Assembly (NCBI RefSeq): GCF_964030965.1
Contig: NZ_OZ034999.1
Span: 1 to 64,000 of the forward strand
Reading direction: 5' to 3'
DNA from: Spiroplasma endosymbiont of Amphimallon solstitiale
GTDB taxonomy: Bacteria; Bacillota_I; Bacilli_A; Mycoplasmatales; VBWQ01
DNA length: 64,000 nucleotides
In this document: positions 28,847 to 37,180 of the stretch, in pieces
Layout: each line of letters opens with the position of its first letter
How positions within the stretch are numbered: position 1 is the first letter of the stretch
Made by a program: the position numbers and the translations under genes
Notes under the pieces: model-generated
What the model was told of the DNA's origin: nothing
Seen by the model: only the letters and a program-made list of their open reading frames with translations
Databases searched by the model: none

Positions 28847-29377
28847 TTAACGAACTGGCTCTATATTTTTGTCTGGCTCTTTTTCTCAATTAATATCAGA
28901 TAAATGATTTACCACTGTATAACCAAATTTATCTTCAACATAATTTTCCTTTAATTTTGTAGAAAAGTAATGATACATGATAAAGTGTTATTTTTAGAGA
29001 ATTTTTACACTAAATAATGTTACTTTTAACAAATTTTTAATTAAAAATAATATTTTAAGTGTAAATTGATGAATAATTTTTGGTCATCCATACTTTTCTA
29101 CATAATTAAAATACTTTTCTACATAATTAAAATAATTTTCTATAATTTCATTTCACGATTTTTCTTGTAATTCTTTAAACTTTTTGGTTAAATATTCATC
29201 AATATCTTTTATATTATCTATCATTCCACTTGATCAACAATATCCTGTTCAATATTGTTCTAAATCAAATTTATATCAAAAGTTTTCTTTTTCTTTATGA
29301 TCATTATTTCTTGAAATTAAATCCGTTATTTTATAATGATCTTTTATATTATCTGAATCTTTTATAATTAAATACAT
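28847..29377 (-). pseudogene. Small phage-cluster gene split by a MITE
   Basis: Start ATG 29377 is preceded by AAGGAGG. Removing the MITE and one 8-bp duplicate (192 bases) restores a continuous 112-residue protein, rich in Trp, Tyr and acidic residues (DKFGYTVVNHLSDINWEKEP near the end). The insertion falls after NEIIEN. I do not recognise the family. The start directly follows the coiled-coil gene upstream. Confidence 0.7.
28949..29132 (+). mobile_element. MITE copy 3, with a tandem duplication of its right end
   Basis: This copy is 184 bp: the 163-bp MITE plus an extra 21-bp repeat of its last bases (29112-29132). The 8-bp duplication TAATTTTC flanks the whole (28941-28948, 29133-29140), so the outer end was the one used, or the repeat arose afterwards. 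Confidence 0.9.
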
Positions 29378-29378
29378 A

Positions 29379-29618
29379 TTAAATATCCTCCTTACTAGGT
29401 AATTTGTCATATAATGAATTGTCTTTTAATTCTCAACTTTCAATATTTGTATGACCTTTGGAACTATAACTAGTAGTAATCATTTTTTTAAAATCTTCTT
29501 TATATAATTGTTCTTCTTTTAATTTAACAATTTCTTTATCTTTTTCATCAAGTTGGTTTTTAAGTTCTTGATTTTCTTCTTTTAGTTTGTCAAATTTAAT
29601 TGATTCTGTTATTGTCAT
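29379..29618 (-). CDS. Small coiled-coil protein
   Basis: 79 residues, continuing through a TGA Trp codon at 29433-29435. Residues about 8-45 form heptads of Leu, Lys and Glu (FDKLKEENQELKNQLDEKDK), a clear coiled coil. It overlaps the start region of its upstream neighbour by 23 bases, and its stop lies next to the following gene. Function unknown. Confidence 0.65.
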
Positions 29619-29808
29619 TATTTAAAATCTCTCTTTCATATTCTTCAATATCCTTAATTGGTAAATTGTTTAAATAATTATTAAGTGCTTGACTTAATTC
29701 TTCTTCATTTTTATAATCATAAACTCTTTTAAAATATCAAAATATTTCATCTCAACTTAAATATTTTGATAATATGTTTCATTCTTTATATTGCTTTTTA
29801 TCAAACAT
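29596..29808 (-). CDS. Small acidic protein
   Basis: 70 residues with a GGAGG ribosome site. Several Trp residues are encoded by TGA. It has the composition of a folded helical protein (WNILSKYLSWDEIFWYFKRV). It overlaps the following coiled-coil gene. Not recognised. Confidence 0.65.
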
Positions 29809-29809
29809 A

Positions 29810-30215
29810 TTAAATTTCCTCCAAATTCTTTTCCAACATTTCACAACATTTCAAATAACTAAGTGATCATCTAAAAATTAAATTTAGAACATTTATAAAA
29901 CAAGATTCACAAAAAACATATTCATTATTTTTTCTTTCTAAAAATATATGATTTTTTTGCTAAAATACAATAATCATTGCTGCATCATAATTCTTTACCA
30001 TCACCATCTATTTTTGATCTACATTTAGGACAACTTTTTCTTTTAATTATGTAGAAAAGTATGGATGACCAAAAATTATTCATCAATTTACACTTAAAAT
30101 ATTATTTTTAATTAAAAATTTGTTAAAAGTAACATTATTTAGTGTAAAAATTCTCTAAAAATAACACTTTATCATGTATCATTACTTTTCTACAAAATTA
30201 AAGACTTTTTCTCAT
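29810..30215 (-). pseudogene. Zinc-ribbon protein split by a MITE and a frameshift
   Basis: Start ATG 30215 after AAAGGAG. The MITE lies immediately after the first three codons; removing it gives MRKSCPKCRSKIDGDG, then a WCSNDYC pair, a four-Cys ribbon. The frame stops soon after, in a T5 run, but one base fewer continues through FCESCF to a stop at 29810, adding a second Cys pair. The intact protein would be about 78 residues. Nucleic-acid binding is plausible only by motif. Confidence 0.6.
30041..30203 (-). mobile_element. 163-bp MITE, copy 4
   Basis: Minus-oriented, flanked by the 8-bp duplication ACTTTTTC (30033-30040, 30204-30211). It sits within the first codons of the zinc-ribbon gene. 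Confidence 0.92.
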
Positions 30216-30254
30216 TATTTTTATCTCCTTTATTTTTTATTTATCAAAAATAAA

Positions 30255-30285
30255 AAACCAACTAATTTTAATAAATAGTTGGTTT
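30255..30285. terminator. Bidirectional hairpin terminator
   Basis: A 10-bp stem AAACCAACTA/TAGTTGGTTT with an 11-base loop; T runs lie outside both arms. It ends the two-gene transcript coming from 30762. Confidence 0.7.
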
Positions 30286-30292
30286 AATTTTT

Positions 30293-30445
30293 TTATCGTA
30301 TTTGATTTAAGATATTTTCAATATTGTTAACTTTGGCAATTAAAGCTTCCATAATTTGTTCTAAATTACTTAAATTGTTTTCTGTTGTTGTTTTAATTTC
30401 GTTAATTAAATCACTAATTGTATTTTTGATATTATTTTCAACCAT
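30293..30445 (-). CDS. Very small helical protein (50 aa)
   Basis: ATG 30445 follows AGAAAGGAG. The protein is one long amphipathic helix (residues 5-48, NLSNLEQIMEALIAKVNNIENIL). It lies between the Cys-rich gene and a terminator. Not recognised; small phage regulators or oligomerisation modules can look like this. Confidence 0.6.
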   Translation of the reverse strand: MVENNIKNTISDLINEIKTTTENNLSNLEQIMEALIAKVNNIENILNQIR

Positions 30446-30459
30446 ATAATTTCTCCTTT

Positions 30460-30762
30460 CTAATTTTTAATATTAATAATTCATCATTTATTTTTCTTAA
30501 AAATTAATTTTTTAATAATTTGATGGTTATTTTTGCATTGTAAAGTCAAAAATCAAAGATTATAACTTATTTTTTGTTTATTAATAAATTCTAATTTTGC
30601 TAAGCAATGCCGAGCATACTTTTTACAATATCAACCGCCTTTTCTGTTTCTGGTTAATTTTGTAAAGTACTCATTGATATAACACTGACATTTATTAATT
30701 AATACTGTCTTATTTGCTAATTTAATTTTTAACTCTTTTCAACAGAGTTCTTTTAAAGACAA
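30460..30762 (-). CDS. Cys-rich basic protein (100 aa)
   Basis: Start TTG 30762 behind a strong AAGGAGGT site; no ATG fits. It is basic, with Cys residues spaced CQCY...WYCKKYARHC...LQCKNN and a conserved-looking RNRKGGW segment, which suggests a zinc-bound nucleic-acid binding fold. It is the first gene of the minus-strand cluster, preceded by a long folded leader. Function unknown. Confidence 0.6.
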
Positions 30763-30784
30763 TCGTAAAACCTCCTTATAAATA

Positions 30785-30884
30785 GTAAGATTTCTAAATT
30801 TTTTTATTGTGGAACACTTACCCTTTAACCATTGCAGGTTAAAGATTTATCCCCAAACCACGATAACTCTTTTATATTGCCTAA
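30785..30884 (-). promoter_or_regulatory. Folded leader upstream of the minus-strand phage cluster
   Basis: On the minus strand, outer arms GTGG and CCAC enclose an 8-bp perfect hairpin (CTTTAACC/GGTTAAAG, 30823-30830 and 30837-30844) and G-rich segments. It lies 60-110 bases before the TTG start. It could be a 5' leader element or part of a larger RNA interrupted by the neighbouring IS5 fragment. Confidence 0.4.
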
Positions 30885-31047
30885 GAACCTGTTTAGAATC
30901 TTTTTAATAAAACTGAAATAAATGAAAGAACAACCATTTGTAAACTAGTATTTAGTTTTCTTTCACAATTTTTTCATAATCTTCTGTATTTTTCTAATCA
31001 AGCAAAGCTTCGTTCTACAATTCATCTTTTTGGTAATACTACAAAAG
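30885..31047 (-). mobile_element. IS5-family fragment (3' end only)
   Basis: These 163 bases match the left end of the complete IS5 element at 46315, starting with the terminal repeat GAACCTGTTTAGAATC and covering the last ~50 codons of the transposase. The match stops abruptly at 31047; the sequence that follows is unrelated. Confidence 0.85.
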
Positions 31048-31256
31048 ATGTAGGGAGGTTCCCAAAAACATAGGAAGATAAATTACTAGATAAATAAATT
31101 CTTTCCAACATTACCATTTAAAAATGATGATAGATAAATTAAATTCTCTTTTACCCTTAAATTTATATTCGACGTATTTTAAAAAATATACATTTAAAAG
31201 ATAAAATAAAAATTATTCTCAAAGGAAAAAGACAAGAAATAATCTTGTCTTTTTTT
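31048..31256. other. Non-coding spacer ending in an intrinsic terminator
   Basis: No supported gene from 31048 to 31225. At 31226-31256 an 11-bp perfect stem (AAAAAGACAAG/CTTGTCTTTTT) with T7 after it is a strong terminator for plus-strand transcription. It insulates the candidate ncRNA that starts just downstream. Confidence 0.55.
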
Positions 31257-31282
31257 GTAATTGTAAAATTTTAAAATTTTTA

Positions 31283-31629
31283 TTATTAACACCCTTTAAA
31301 TATCTACTACACGCAGTGACCAAGTAGGAGAAAGTTAATAATTAATAACCCTCTTTAACACTATTATCAACACGTGTTAGGGAATTAAAACAGTGAACCA
31401 CAACACAGTTGTTAAAAATAGTGGCCAAAACATGTGGACTTGCATGGATAAATAAAAAGTGGAGTGATACCTAATAAAATATACTAACCAGTAATGGTAA
31501 TTCTTGGGGTGGGAGCGAATTGGAAACTAGTATATATAGACCTACTAGGGAACCTACTATATTAATTCTATTCTTTATTTAACCAACCTTGCCACTTCCC
31601 AGTGAGCAAGCGTTGGTTTTATTTTTTTT
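31283..31629 (+). ncRNA. Candidate structured noncoding RNA of the phage-like element
   Basis: About 350 bases with no open frame, richer in G and C than the surroundings and crowded with stem-loops. CTACT/AGTAG encloses an inner CAC-GCA-GTG (31303-31327). CCC with TAACAC pairs with GTGTTA and GGG (31349-31382). CCAC/GTGG encloses AACA/TGTT (31397-31424). CTAGTA pairs with TACTAG (31527-31548). It ends in a long terminator hairpin (31581-31618) with T-rich tail. It lies at the hinge between the divergent minus- and plus-strand phage gene clusters, where large phage RNAs such as ROOL or GOLLD are found. I cannot assign it to a class; the start is uncertain. Confidence 0.6.
31581..31629 (+). 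terminator. Strong intrinsic terminator of the candidate ncRNA
   Basis: AACCAAC pairs with GTTGGTT, CTTGC with GCAAG and CACT with AGTG around a TCCC loop, followed by TTTTATTTTTTTT. This is the strongest terminator in the window and has no gene directly upstream. Confidence 0.85.
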
Positions 31630-31891
31630 GAAAATTTTTTTGGGCGAAAAAATAAATTTCAAACTTGTAAAAAAAATTGAGCGGTGCAGGTTCAATTAAA
31701 ATATTAATTTGTTTAACACAAATTAAATAAATATTGAATCGAATGCCTCGATTTCTTTTTAAAATTTCACAATTTATTTTTGAGCCCAGAATTTCTGGAA
31801 TGAATAAAACTAATAGTATTAATAATATAAAAATAAAAATATATATTCTTTATGCTACAAGCAACAGAATATATTAGAAAAGAAAGTAAAA
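31630..31891. other. Non-coding spacer before the plus-strand phage cluster
   Basis: No gene is seen. An imperfect hairpin (AATTTGT/ACAAATT, about 31706-31726) is present, and AT-rich segments near 31830-31850 could hold the promoter for the downstream small genes. Confidence 0.4.
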
Positions 31892-32044
31892 ATGGAAGAA
31901 AAAGAAAAGAAAGAATTAATAGAACAAAAAATCAAAATAGCAAAAGAACATCAAAAAAAGTGATTAAAAATAAAAATAATTATTACTTTAATTTCAACTT
32001 TAATTGGATTAATAATTTTATTAATTACTGTAAGTAAAAATTAA
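31892..32044 (+). CDS. Small single-pass membrane protein (50 aa)
   Basis: ATG 31892 follows AAAGAAAG. The first 23 residues are Lys/Glu-rich; one transmembrane helix follows (IIITLISTLIGLIILLITV). One Trp is encoded by TGA. It heads the plus-strand phage cluster. Holin-like in size, but holins usually sit with late genes, so function is open. Confidence 0.6.
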
Positions 32045-32060
32045 AGAAATAAATAAAGTT

Positions 32061-32468
32061 ATGAATATTAATGAAAATAAAAAATGTGAATTAAGAATTT
32101 GTAAAAATAAAGTTTGAAAAGATTGTATTAATAATTCTACTAAAACTATTAAATATAAAAATTGACCAATACCTTATTTAATATGTGACAGTTGTTATCA
32201 CAAACTGCCTAAATACCTTAAACAAACAGCAAAAATAATTGAAAAGGATATTTTGATTATGAATAAAACTAAAAAAAGAAGAAAAAGATGTGTTGAATGT
32301 AATGAATTATATGAAGATAACAAAATCAATATGCTTTATCACTTTAAAACAGAATTAGAAGCAGAACAACATAATACTAAAAAATATGAAGATAATTATA
32401 ATATTGAAAAACATTTAGATTATACAAAATCATATGGATATGTTTGTGATTGATGTAGAGATGATTAA
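32061..32468 (+). CDS. Zinc-binding protein with two Cys-rich modules
   Basis: 135 residues if read from ATG 32061. The first module has CELRICKN, a further Cys, then CDSCYH; the second has CVECNE and a C-terminal CDWC. A start at the internal ATG 32259 behind AAGGA is also possible and would give a 69-residue protein with the second module only. Trp codons are TGA. It lies three bases upstream of the RuvC-like gene. Nucleic-acid binding is inferred from the ribbons. Confidence 0.6.
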
Positions 32469-32471
32469 TAA

Positions 32472-32909
32472 ATGCAATACGAATTAATCATTGGTATTGA
32501 CCCTGCTGGTATTGGTAATAATGGAATTGTTATATACTCAAATGAAACTAATAATATTATTTTTAATGAAACATTTAAAGCAAAAACAGTTTTAGAAAGT
32601 AAAAATATATATAAAGAATATTTTAAATTAATTAAAAAACAATTTAAAAATAAAAAAATATTAGTTATTGTAGAAAATTTCTTTTTAAGTTCAAAACAGT
32701 TATTAACTAATCCATTAGCAACACCAAAAGTTATTGGTGCTTTAATGATATTAGTACAAGATGTTATGAACTGAGATTATCATGAAAATGAACCAAAAAA
32801 CAAAAATAAAATAGAAGATTATAAAGGAAATATAAAATTTACAAAACATGAACAAGATGCTTATAAACATATTCAATATTATTTAAGGAATTATAAAAAT
32901 GAAAAATAA
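32472..32909 (+). CDS. RuvC-like Holliday junction resolvase (phage type)
   Basis: 145 residues with the RNase H-fold pattern of RuvC. The strand IIGIDPAGIGNNGIVIY carries the first catalytic Asp, VIVENFFLSSK the Glu, and KHEQDAYKHIQYYL the last Asp with the His typical of this region. Such enzymes cut branched DNA before phage packaging. It overlaps the following OB-fold gene by 11 bases, so both are probably made together. Substrate specificity is inferred. Confidence 0.78.
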
Positions 32910-33192
32910 AGAAAATTACGTTAAATTAACAGTAAAACTTAGTAATACTATTGAAGTAAAATATCATGAAAAAGGTAATAAACAATTATATTATACTGTT
33001 CGTGGTCAATGAAATGGATTAAACTATGTTACTTTAATTTTTAATAACCCAAAATTTTATAAACGATGTATTTTATTAAACAAAAATGATGAAATTATAG
33101 TAACTGGTCAAATCTTTAATACTTTAAATATTCCTAAAAATCGTGCATTTTGTTCAATTAATGTTAAATGATTTAAAAAATGAAAGGAATAA
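32899..33192 (+). CDS. Probable single-stranded DNA-binding (OB-fold-like) protein
   Basis: 97 residues. Alternating beta segments (VKLTVKLSN, LYYTVRGQW, NYVTLIFNN, DEIIVTGQI, AFCSINVKWF) fit a minimal OB fold, and GQWNGLNYVTLIF resembles the core of short phage SSB proteins. It lacks the acidic tail of cellular SSB. Position after a RuvC-like nuclease supports a role in phage recombination or replication. Assignment is by pattern only. Confidence 0.5.
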
Positions 33193-33195
33193 ATA

Positions 33196-33339
33196 ATGAA
33201 TTTTGATGAATGATACATGAAAAAAATAAAAGAAACTTTAAAAATTATTGAAAGTGATAGTTATAAAGAAGAACTAAAAAAACATAATGAAATCATTGAA
33301 AAACATAAAAATTTAATGAAAGGACTAAATAATGAATAA
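33196..33339 (+). CDS. Tiny charged helical protein (47 aa)
   Basis: ATG 33196 overlaps nothing but starts three bases after the previous stop; GAAAGGA is the ribosome site. Mostly Lys/Glu helix (ELKKHNEIIEKHKNLMKGL). Overlaps the next gene by 8 bases. Not recognised. Confidence 0.5.
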
Positions 33340-33457
33340 AGAAAAATTAATTAATTATATTAAAAAACAACAAAAATTCTATAACGGTACAGAAATAGAT
33401 TTGATACTTGATATTTTATTGCAAAAAATAATTAATGGTGAATTTAATAATGAATAA
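33332..33457 (+). CDS. Tiny protein (41 aa)
   Basis: Starts inside the end of its neighbour (AAAGGA lies upstream) and overlaps the next gene by 8 bases. Helical, sequence EIDLILDILLQKIINGE. The chained overlaps support translation. Not recognised. Confidence 0.45.
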   Translation: MNKEKLINYIKKQQKFYNGTEIDLILDILLQKIINGEFNNE

Positions 33458-33557
33458 ATGTAAAAAATGTAATAAAAGAATCTGATTAAGTAAAAATTGA
33501 TGTATGACATGTTTAGAAATAATAGTTAATAATTTAAATAAAAATAAGGAGAAATAG
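33450..33557 (+). CDS. Tiny zinc-ribbon protein (35 aa)
   Basis: Four cysteines in two pairs (CKKC near residue 4 and CMTC near residue 18) fit a treble-clef or ribbon. It is the last of three overlapping tiny genes. Trp residues are TGA-encoded. Confidence 0.5.
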
Positions 33558-33560
33558 ATA

Positions 33561-33815
33561 GTGAATAAAGACCAAGAAATTATTAATGAATATAATAAAA
33601 AACGTAATAAAGAAATAACTGAAGAACATTTATATAATATAGAAAAATTAAGAGAAGAGTTTAAACAAAAAGTAATTAATAAATATAATGAAAAATTAAT
33701 TATCTGATTGAATAAGCAAATTAGTATTTGTTTATGTGATTCATTAAAAGAAGCAGGTAAACTTACTGCTTATTATAAATTAATTGAGTTTATAGAAAAT
33801 GGAGAACTTCATTAA
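33561..33815 (+). CDS. Hypothetical phage-cluster protein (84 aa)
   Basis: GTG 33561 follows AAGGAG. Predominantly helical with a Lys/Glu-rich N terminus and a C-terminal segment ICLCDSLKEAGKLTAYYKLIEFIENGE. Its stop overlaps the next ATG by one base. Not recognised. Confidence 0.55.
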
Positions 33816-33858
33816 TGATAATATTACCTACTTTGTTTGAAAATAAAGATGAAATTGA
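33815..33858 (+). pseudogene. Gene start truncated by IS256 copy 1
   Basis: ATG 33815 overlaps the previous stop and gives MIILPTLFENKDEIE before the IS256 end. Nothing downstream of the IS continues it, so the rest was lost by rearrangement. Identity unknown. Confidence 0.5.
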
Positions 33859-35232
33859 GAGGCTTTTTAGAAATCTGTGTATCTTTGTTTTACAAAGTAC
33901 TAGTTCAGATTAATTCTGTCTTCAAATTTTATCATAAAATGAGCAATTGCTGTATTTCAATTTTGAATAGGCAATGTTCATTTTTTTGTTATATTTTCAA
34001 TTGCTAAATAAAATATTTTAAAAACTGACATATCATTATGAAAAGCTTTTTTGTTTCTAATAACTTTTCGTAATTGACTATTAACAGATTCAATAGCATT
34101 TGTTGTATAAATTACTCTTTTGATTTCTGCAGGATAACTAATAAAAATCATCAAATTTTCTCAATTTTTATATCAAGATTTAGCAATTTGGGGATATTGT
34201 TTATTTCATTTACTTTCAAATGATTCTAAAGCTTGCATTGCTTGTTCTTCACTACATGCACTATAAATTGGTTTTAAATCTGTAACTAGAGTTTTTCGAT
34301 GTTTGTATGAAACATATTTTAAACTATTTCGAATTTGATGAACAATGCATAATTGATGTTCTGTTTTAGGATAAACTGCTTGTATTGCTTCTGACATGCC
34401 TGTTAAATTATCACTACAAGCAATCAAAATATCATTTAAGCCTCGATTTTTCATTTCTGTGAAATTAGCTAATCAAAATTTAGCACCTTCATTTTCACTA
34501 ATTCATAAGCCTAAAACATCTTTTTTACCTTCTAAATCAACTCCTAATGCTATATAAACTGATTTATTAATAATCCGTTTATCTTGTCGAACTTTAACTA
34601 CTATACAATCAAAATAAACAATCGGATAAATGCTTTCTAATGGTCGATTTTGTCATGCTTTGACATCATCAATAACATCATCAGTAATTTGACTAATAAC
34701 ACTTTCACTAATATCAGCACCATGATATAACTCTTGTAACTGCATTCTAATGTCAGATAGAGTCATACCTTTTGCATATAGTGAAAGCACTTGTTGATCA
34801 AAACCATCAAATCTTCGCTGTCTTTTTGCAACTATTACAGGAGTAAAATCACTATTGCGATCTCTTGGTACATCAATCTCAATTTTACCTTGTTGAGTTA
34901 TTAATTTTTTTGAACTTGTACCATTACGAGCATTTTCAGTATTACTATGTTGATTTTTTTCATATCCTAAATAATTTTGCATTTCAGAATTCAACATTTT
35001 TTCAACTAAACGTTTTGTTAATTCTTTATATAAACCCCCTTCTTTAAAAACTGTTGTTAAATCTTCAGTATTTTCTAATAATAAATCTACTGCTTTTGAT
35101 ATTGGATCATTATTATTAATATTTTGTTTTTTAGCCATCTGTAACTCACTCTTTCTAGTCATTTAATTATATTTACTAGAATTAATTAAACATAGTTATT
35201 TTTGTAAGTTACACAGATTACTAAACATTGCC
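33859..35232 (-). mobile_element. IS256-family insertion sequence, copy 1
   Basis: 1,374 bp with ends GAGGCTTTTTAGAAATCTGTG and, on the other side, CACAGATTACTAAACATTGCC; these are imperfect inverted repeats. Flanks differ on the two sides (no 8-bp duplication): a phage gene start on the left and an IS1595 remnant on the right. The element therefore sits at a recombination junction. Confidence 0.92.
33900..35162 (-). CDS. IS256-family transposase
   Basis: Mutator-type transposase of 420 residues, intact when TGA is read as Trp. The N-terminal half holds the DNA-binding region ([31 protein letters not shown]). The catalytic core shows [11 protein letters not shown] (first Asp), [10 protein letters not shown] (second Asp) and the C-terminal [14 protein letters not shown] carrying the Glu. 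This copy differs from the others by His for Pro in KAFHNDMS. Confidence 0.94.
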
Positions 35233-35305
35233 TTTAATAAAATCAAATTTTAAGTCAAGTTGATGACTTTTTTTATTTTACCACTACTTTTCTACATAAT
35301 TAAAA
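35233..35305 (-). mobile_element. IS1595 left-end remnant
   Basis: The 73 bases match, in inverse orientation, the first 73 bases of the complete IS1595 at 44085, including the terminal repeat (here in the ATGTAG variant) and the following TAAAATAAAAAAAGTC. The rest is missing where IS256 copy 1 abuts. It shows a second IS1595 once lay here. Confidence 0.85.
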
Positions 35306-35308
35306 TTA

Positions 35309-36994
35309 ATGTTTATTACAATTGAAGAATTTAAAAATTGAAAAGGTTTTAATAAATCATTATTTGATGAAGTTACAACACCAGATAGTGAAATTAGATA
35401 TGCAATTGAAATTGCAAGTAGTAATATTGATTTTTTAAGTGGTTTTACTATTTCAAAAAAATGACCAGAAATAAATCCAACAAAATTTACAGATAATATT
35501 CAAACTGCAACTACTCATTATGTTAATTTTTTATTAGGTAAAGGTGTTGAATATGCACGTGGTCAAGCAAGTATTGGTCAAGGTGGTATTACTTATTCAC
35601 AAAATAATCCAGAAGACCCTTATTATATTGTTCCACAAGTATTTAATTATTTAAAAGAAATAAATGAATATCCAACTATGCAAGGTTTTAATCTTAATGT
35701 TTCACCTAAACAAAATTGATTTAAAAAATTTATGGGTACTGGTGGTGAACAAAATCCATGAGAAATTTATTTACAAACTATTAATTTAAAATCATCAGAC
35801 CATAGAACTAAAATTAATATTACTCATCCAAAAAATATTATGGGTTCAGTAGTTGATATTGATACACGTGGTATAAAATCATTTGATAATTTAACAACAC
35901 TTGAATTATTTACTAAATATTTTAGTAATGATAGTTTACAGTTAGTTGATGGTAAAGAAGGTCAAGAAGAAAAAGTTATTAGTGCTATTGGTGGTGAATT
36001 ATTATGAGAAGTTGATAAAGATAATCCTAATTTTATTCATTCAAAAGATGATAAAGGTATTAGTGCAAATGATAAACGTATTATTGATGTTGGTACACCT
36101 ACTTTTTTAACAGATGGTACAAATAAAGAATATGTTGATAATTTATTAGATAAAAAACAAAATATCAATGATGAAGATTTACAAACAGTTGCTAAACAAA
36201 TTGTTTTTGCTATTAATGAAAATAAAGAAAATATTGATAAAAAACAAGATAAAGAAATATGAAAAGTAATAAGTAAAAGTAAAAATAATCGTGAATGAGA
36301 TACTTTTGAAATTAATTTTAATACTGTATATAGAGTAATTATAACATTAGATAGATTACCAGTAAATCAAGCAAATATAAAGCATAAAGTGGAATTTAAA
36401 ACTGGTAATTATTTAGGTGGAGATTATTTACTTGCAAAATTTAAAATTAAAAATGAAGATGTAATATTAACTTTAACTGTTAAAGGAAGTTCTTTTGATT
36501 GTAGTTTATATTTAAAAGGTGGAGATATTAATTATGGTGCTATTCTTTCATTAGAAGAATTACAAAATACAATTAAAGTTGATGTTACACCAAAATTAAA
36601 AATTAATTCAAAAAGTTTAGAAACAAATGAAGTTGAAGAAAATTGTTGAGATATTGAATTACCAAATAATCCAACACCAAGTCCAAGTGGTTCAAACTGA
36701 AAAGAAGTAGGAATAAGAGAAAAAAATAAATGAGATAATTGACAAATTACTTATGATTTTATAGTTAATAAACATTATAGAGTTTATTATTCTTGAAGTA
36801 TATATAATCCAGTTTATACTATTCAAGAATTTATTATAACGGATAACAAAATTGCTGGTGTACCAATACAAACCTTTAATGATAGTGTTAATATAGTAAT
36901 TTTATCAGTTCAACATGCAAAATTAATTACTATTTATAGTGGAAAAGGTAATTTAAAAGGTAATGTATGAAAATTACAAGAATTACAAGGATAA
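35309..36994 (+). CDS. Phage adaptor/fibre-like structural protein
   Basis: 561 residues. Residues 1-110 are helical followed by a Gly-rich strand (ASIGQGGITYS), resembling gp6-like head-tail adaptors. The middle (about 120-310) contains TDGTNKEYVDNLLDKKQ, a segment typical of phage tail-fibre shafts. The last ~260 residues (from ENIDKKQDKEIWKVISKSK) are nearly identical to the end of the gene at 54893-57415, whose N terminus differs. A terminase-like gene follows after four bases. Start: ATG 35309 lies only a few bases past the IS1595 remnant, so the native start or ribosome site may be lost. Confidence 0.65.
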
Positions 36995-36998
36995 TATT

Positions 36999-37180
36999 AT
37001 GAATAAAGAATTTACTTATTTACATGAAATTAGTTATTGATTATTAAATAAAAGTGATTTTACTCATAGTGAATATAATTTAAGTGGAAGTAGATATTCA
37101 AGTAAAACATATAGTATTGCAGAAGAATTAGCAATATTAATAGCAATTTCAATTAAAGTTAATAAATCAATTGCTATATA
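36999..37180 (+). pseudogene. Phage terminase large subunit, N-terminal fragment
   Basis: About 60 residues before IS256 copy 2. The segment LSGSRYSSKTYSIAEELAI is a terminase P-loop (G-x-R-x-S-S-K-T-Y-S) preceded by the usual short helix. Terminases package DNA into heads. The sequence beyond the IS is a Nudix remnant, not the rest of the terminase, so the C-terminal part was lost through IS recombination. Confidence 0.7.

Noticed and set aside
28938-30203. Regularly recurring 160-bp repeats suggested a CRISPR-like or tandem array
   Set aside because: The copies are single MITE insertions with different 8-bp duplications and no spacers or cas genes.
31283-31629. tmRNA or RNase P RNA as identity of the structured RNA
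   Set aside because: I could not find the tRNA-like ends of tmRNA or the conserved P4-type segments of RNase P; a model search should confirm.
31681-31760. Segment containing GGTTCAATT, considered as a tRNA T-arm
   Set aside because: No acceptor, D or anticodon arms can be drawn around it; no tRNA was recognised anywhere in the window.
31852-32037. 61-residue frame with Lys/Arg-rich sequence
   Set aside because: It is a shifted frame over the better supported membrane protein starting at 31892.
34865-35047. 60-residue frame opposite the IS256 transposase (also at 37366, 40311, 52395)
   Set aside because: Antisense shadow of the transposase, identical in each copy only because the IS is identical.
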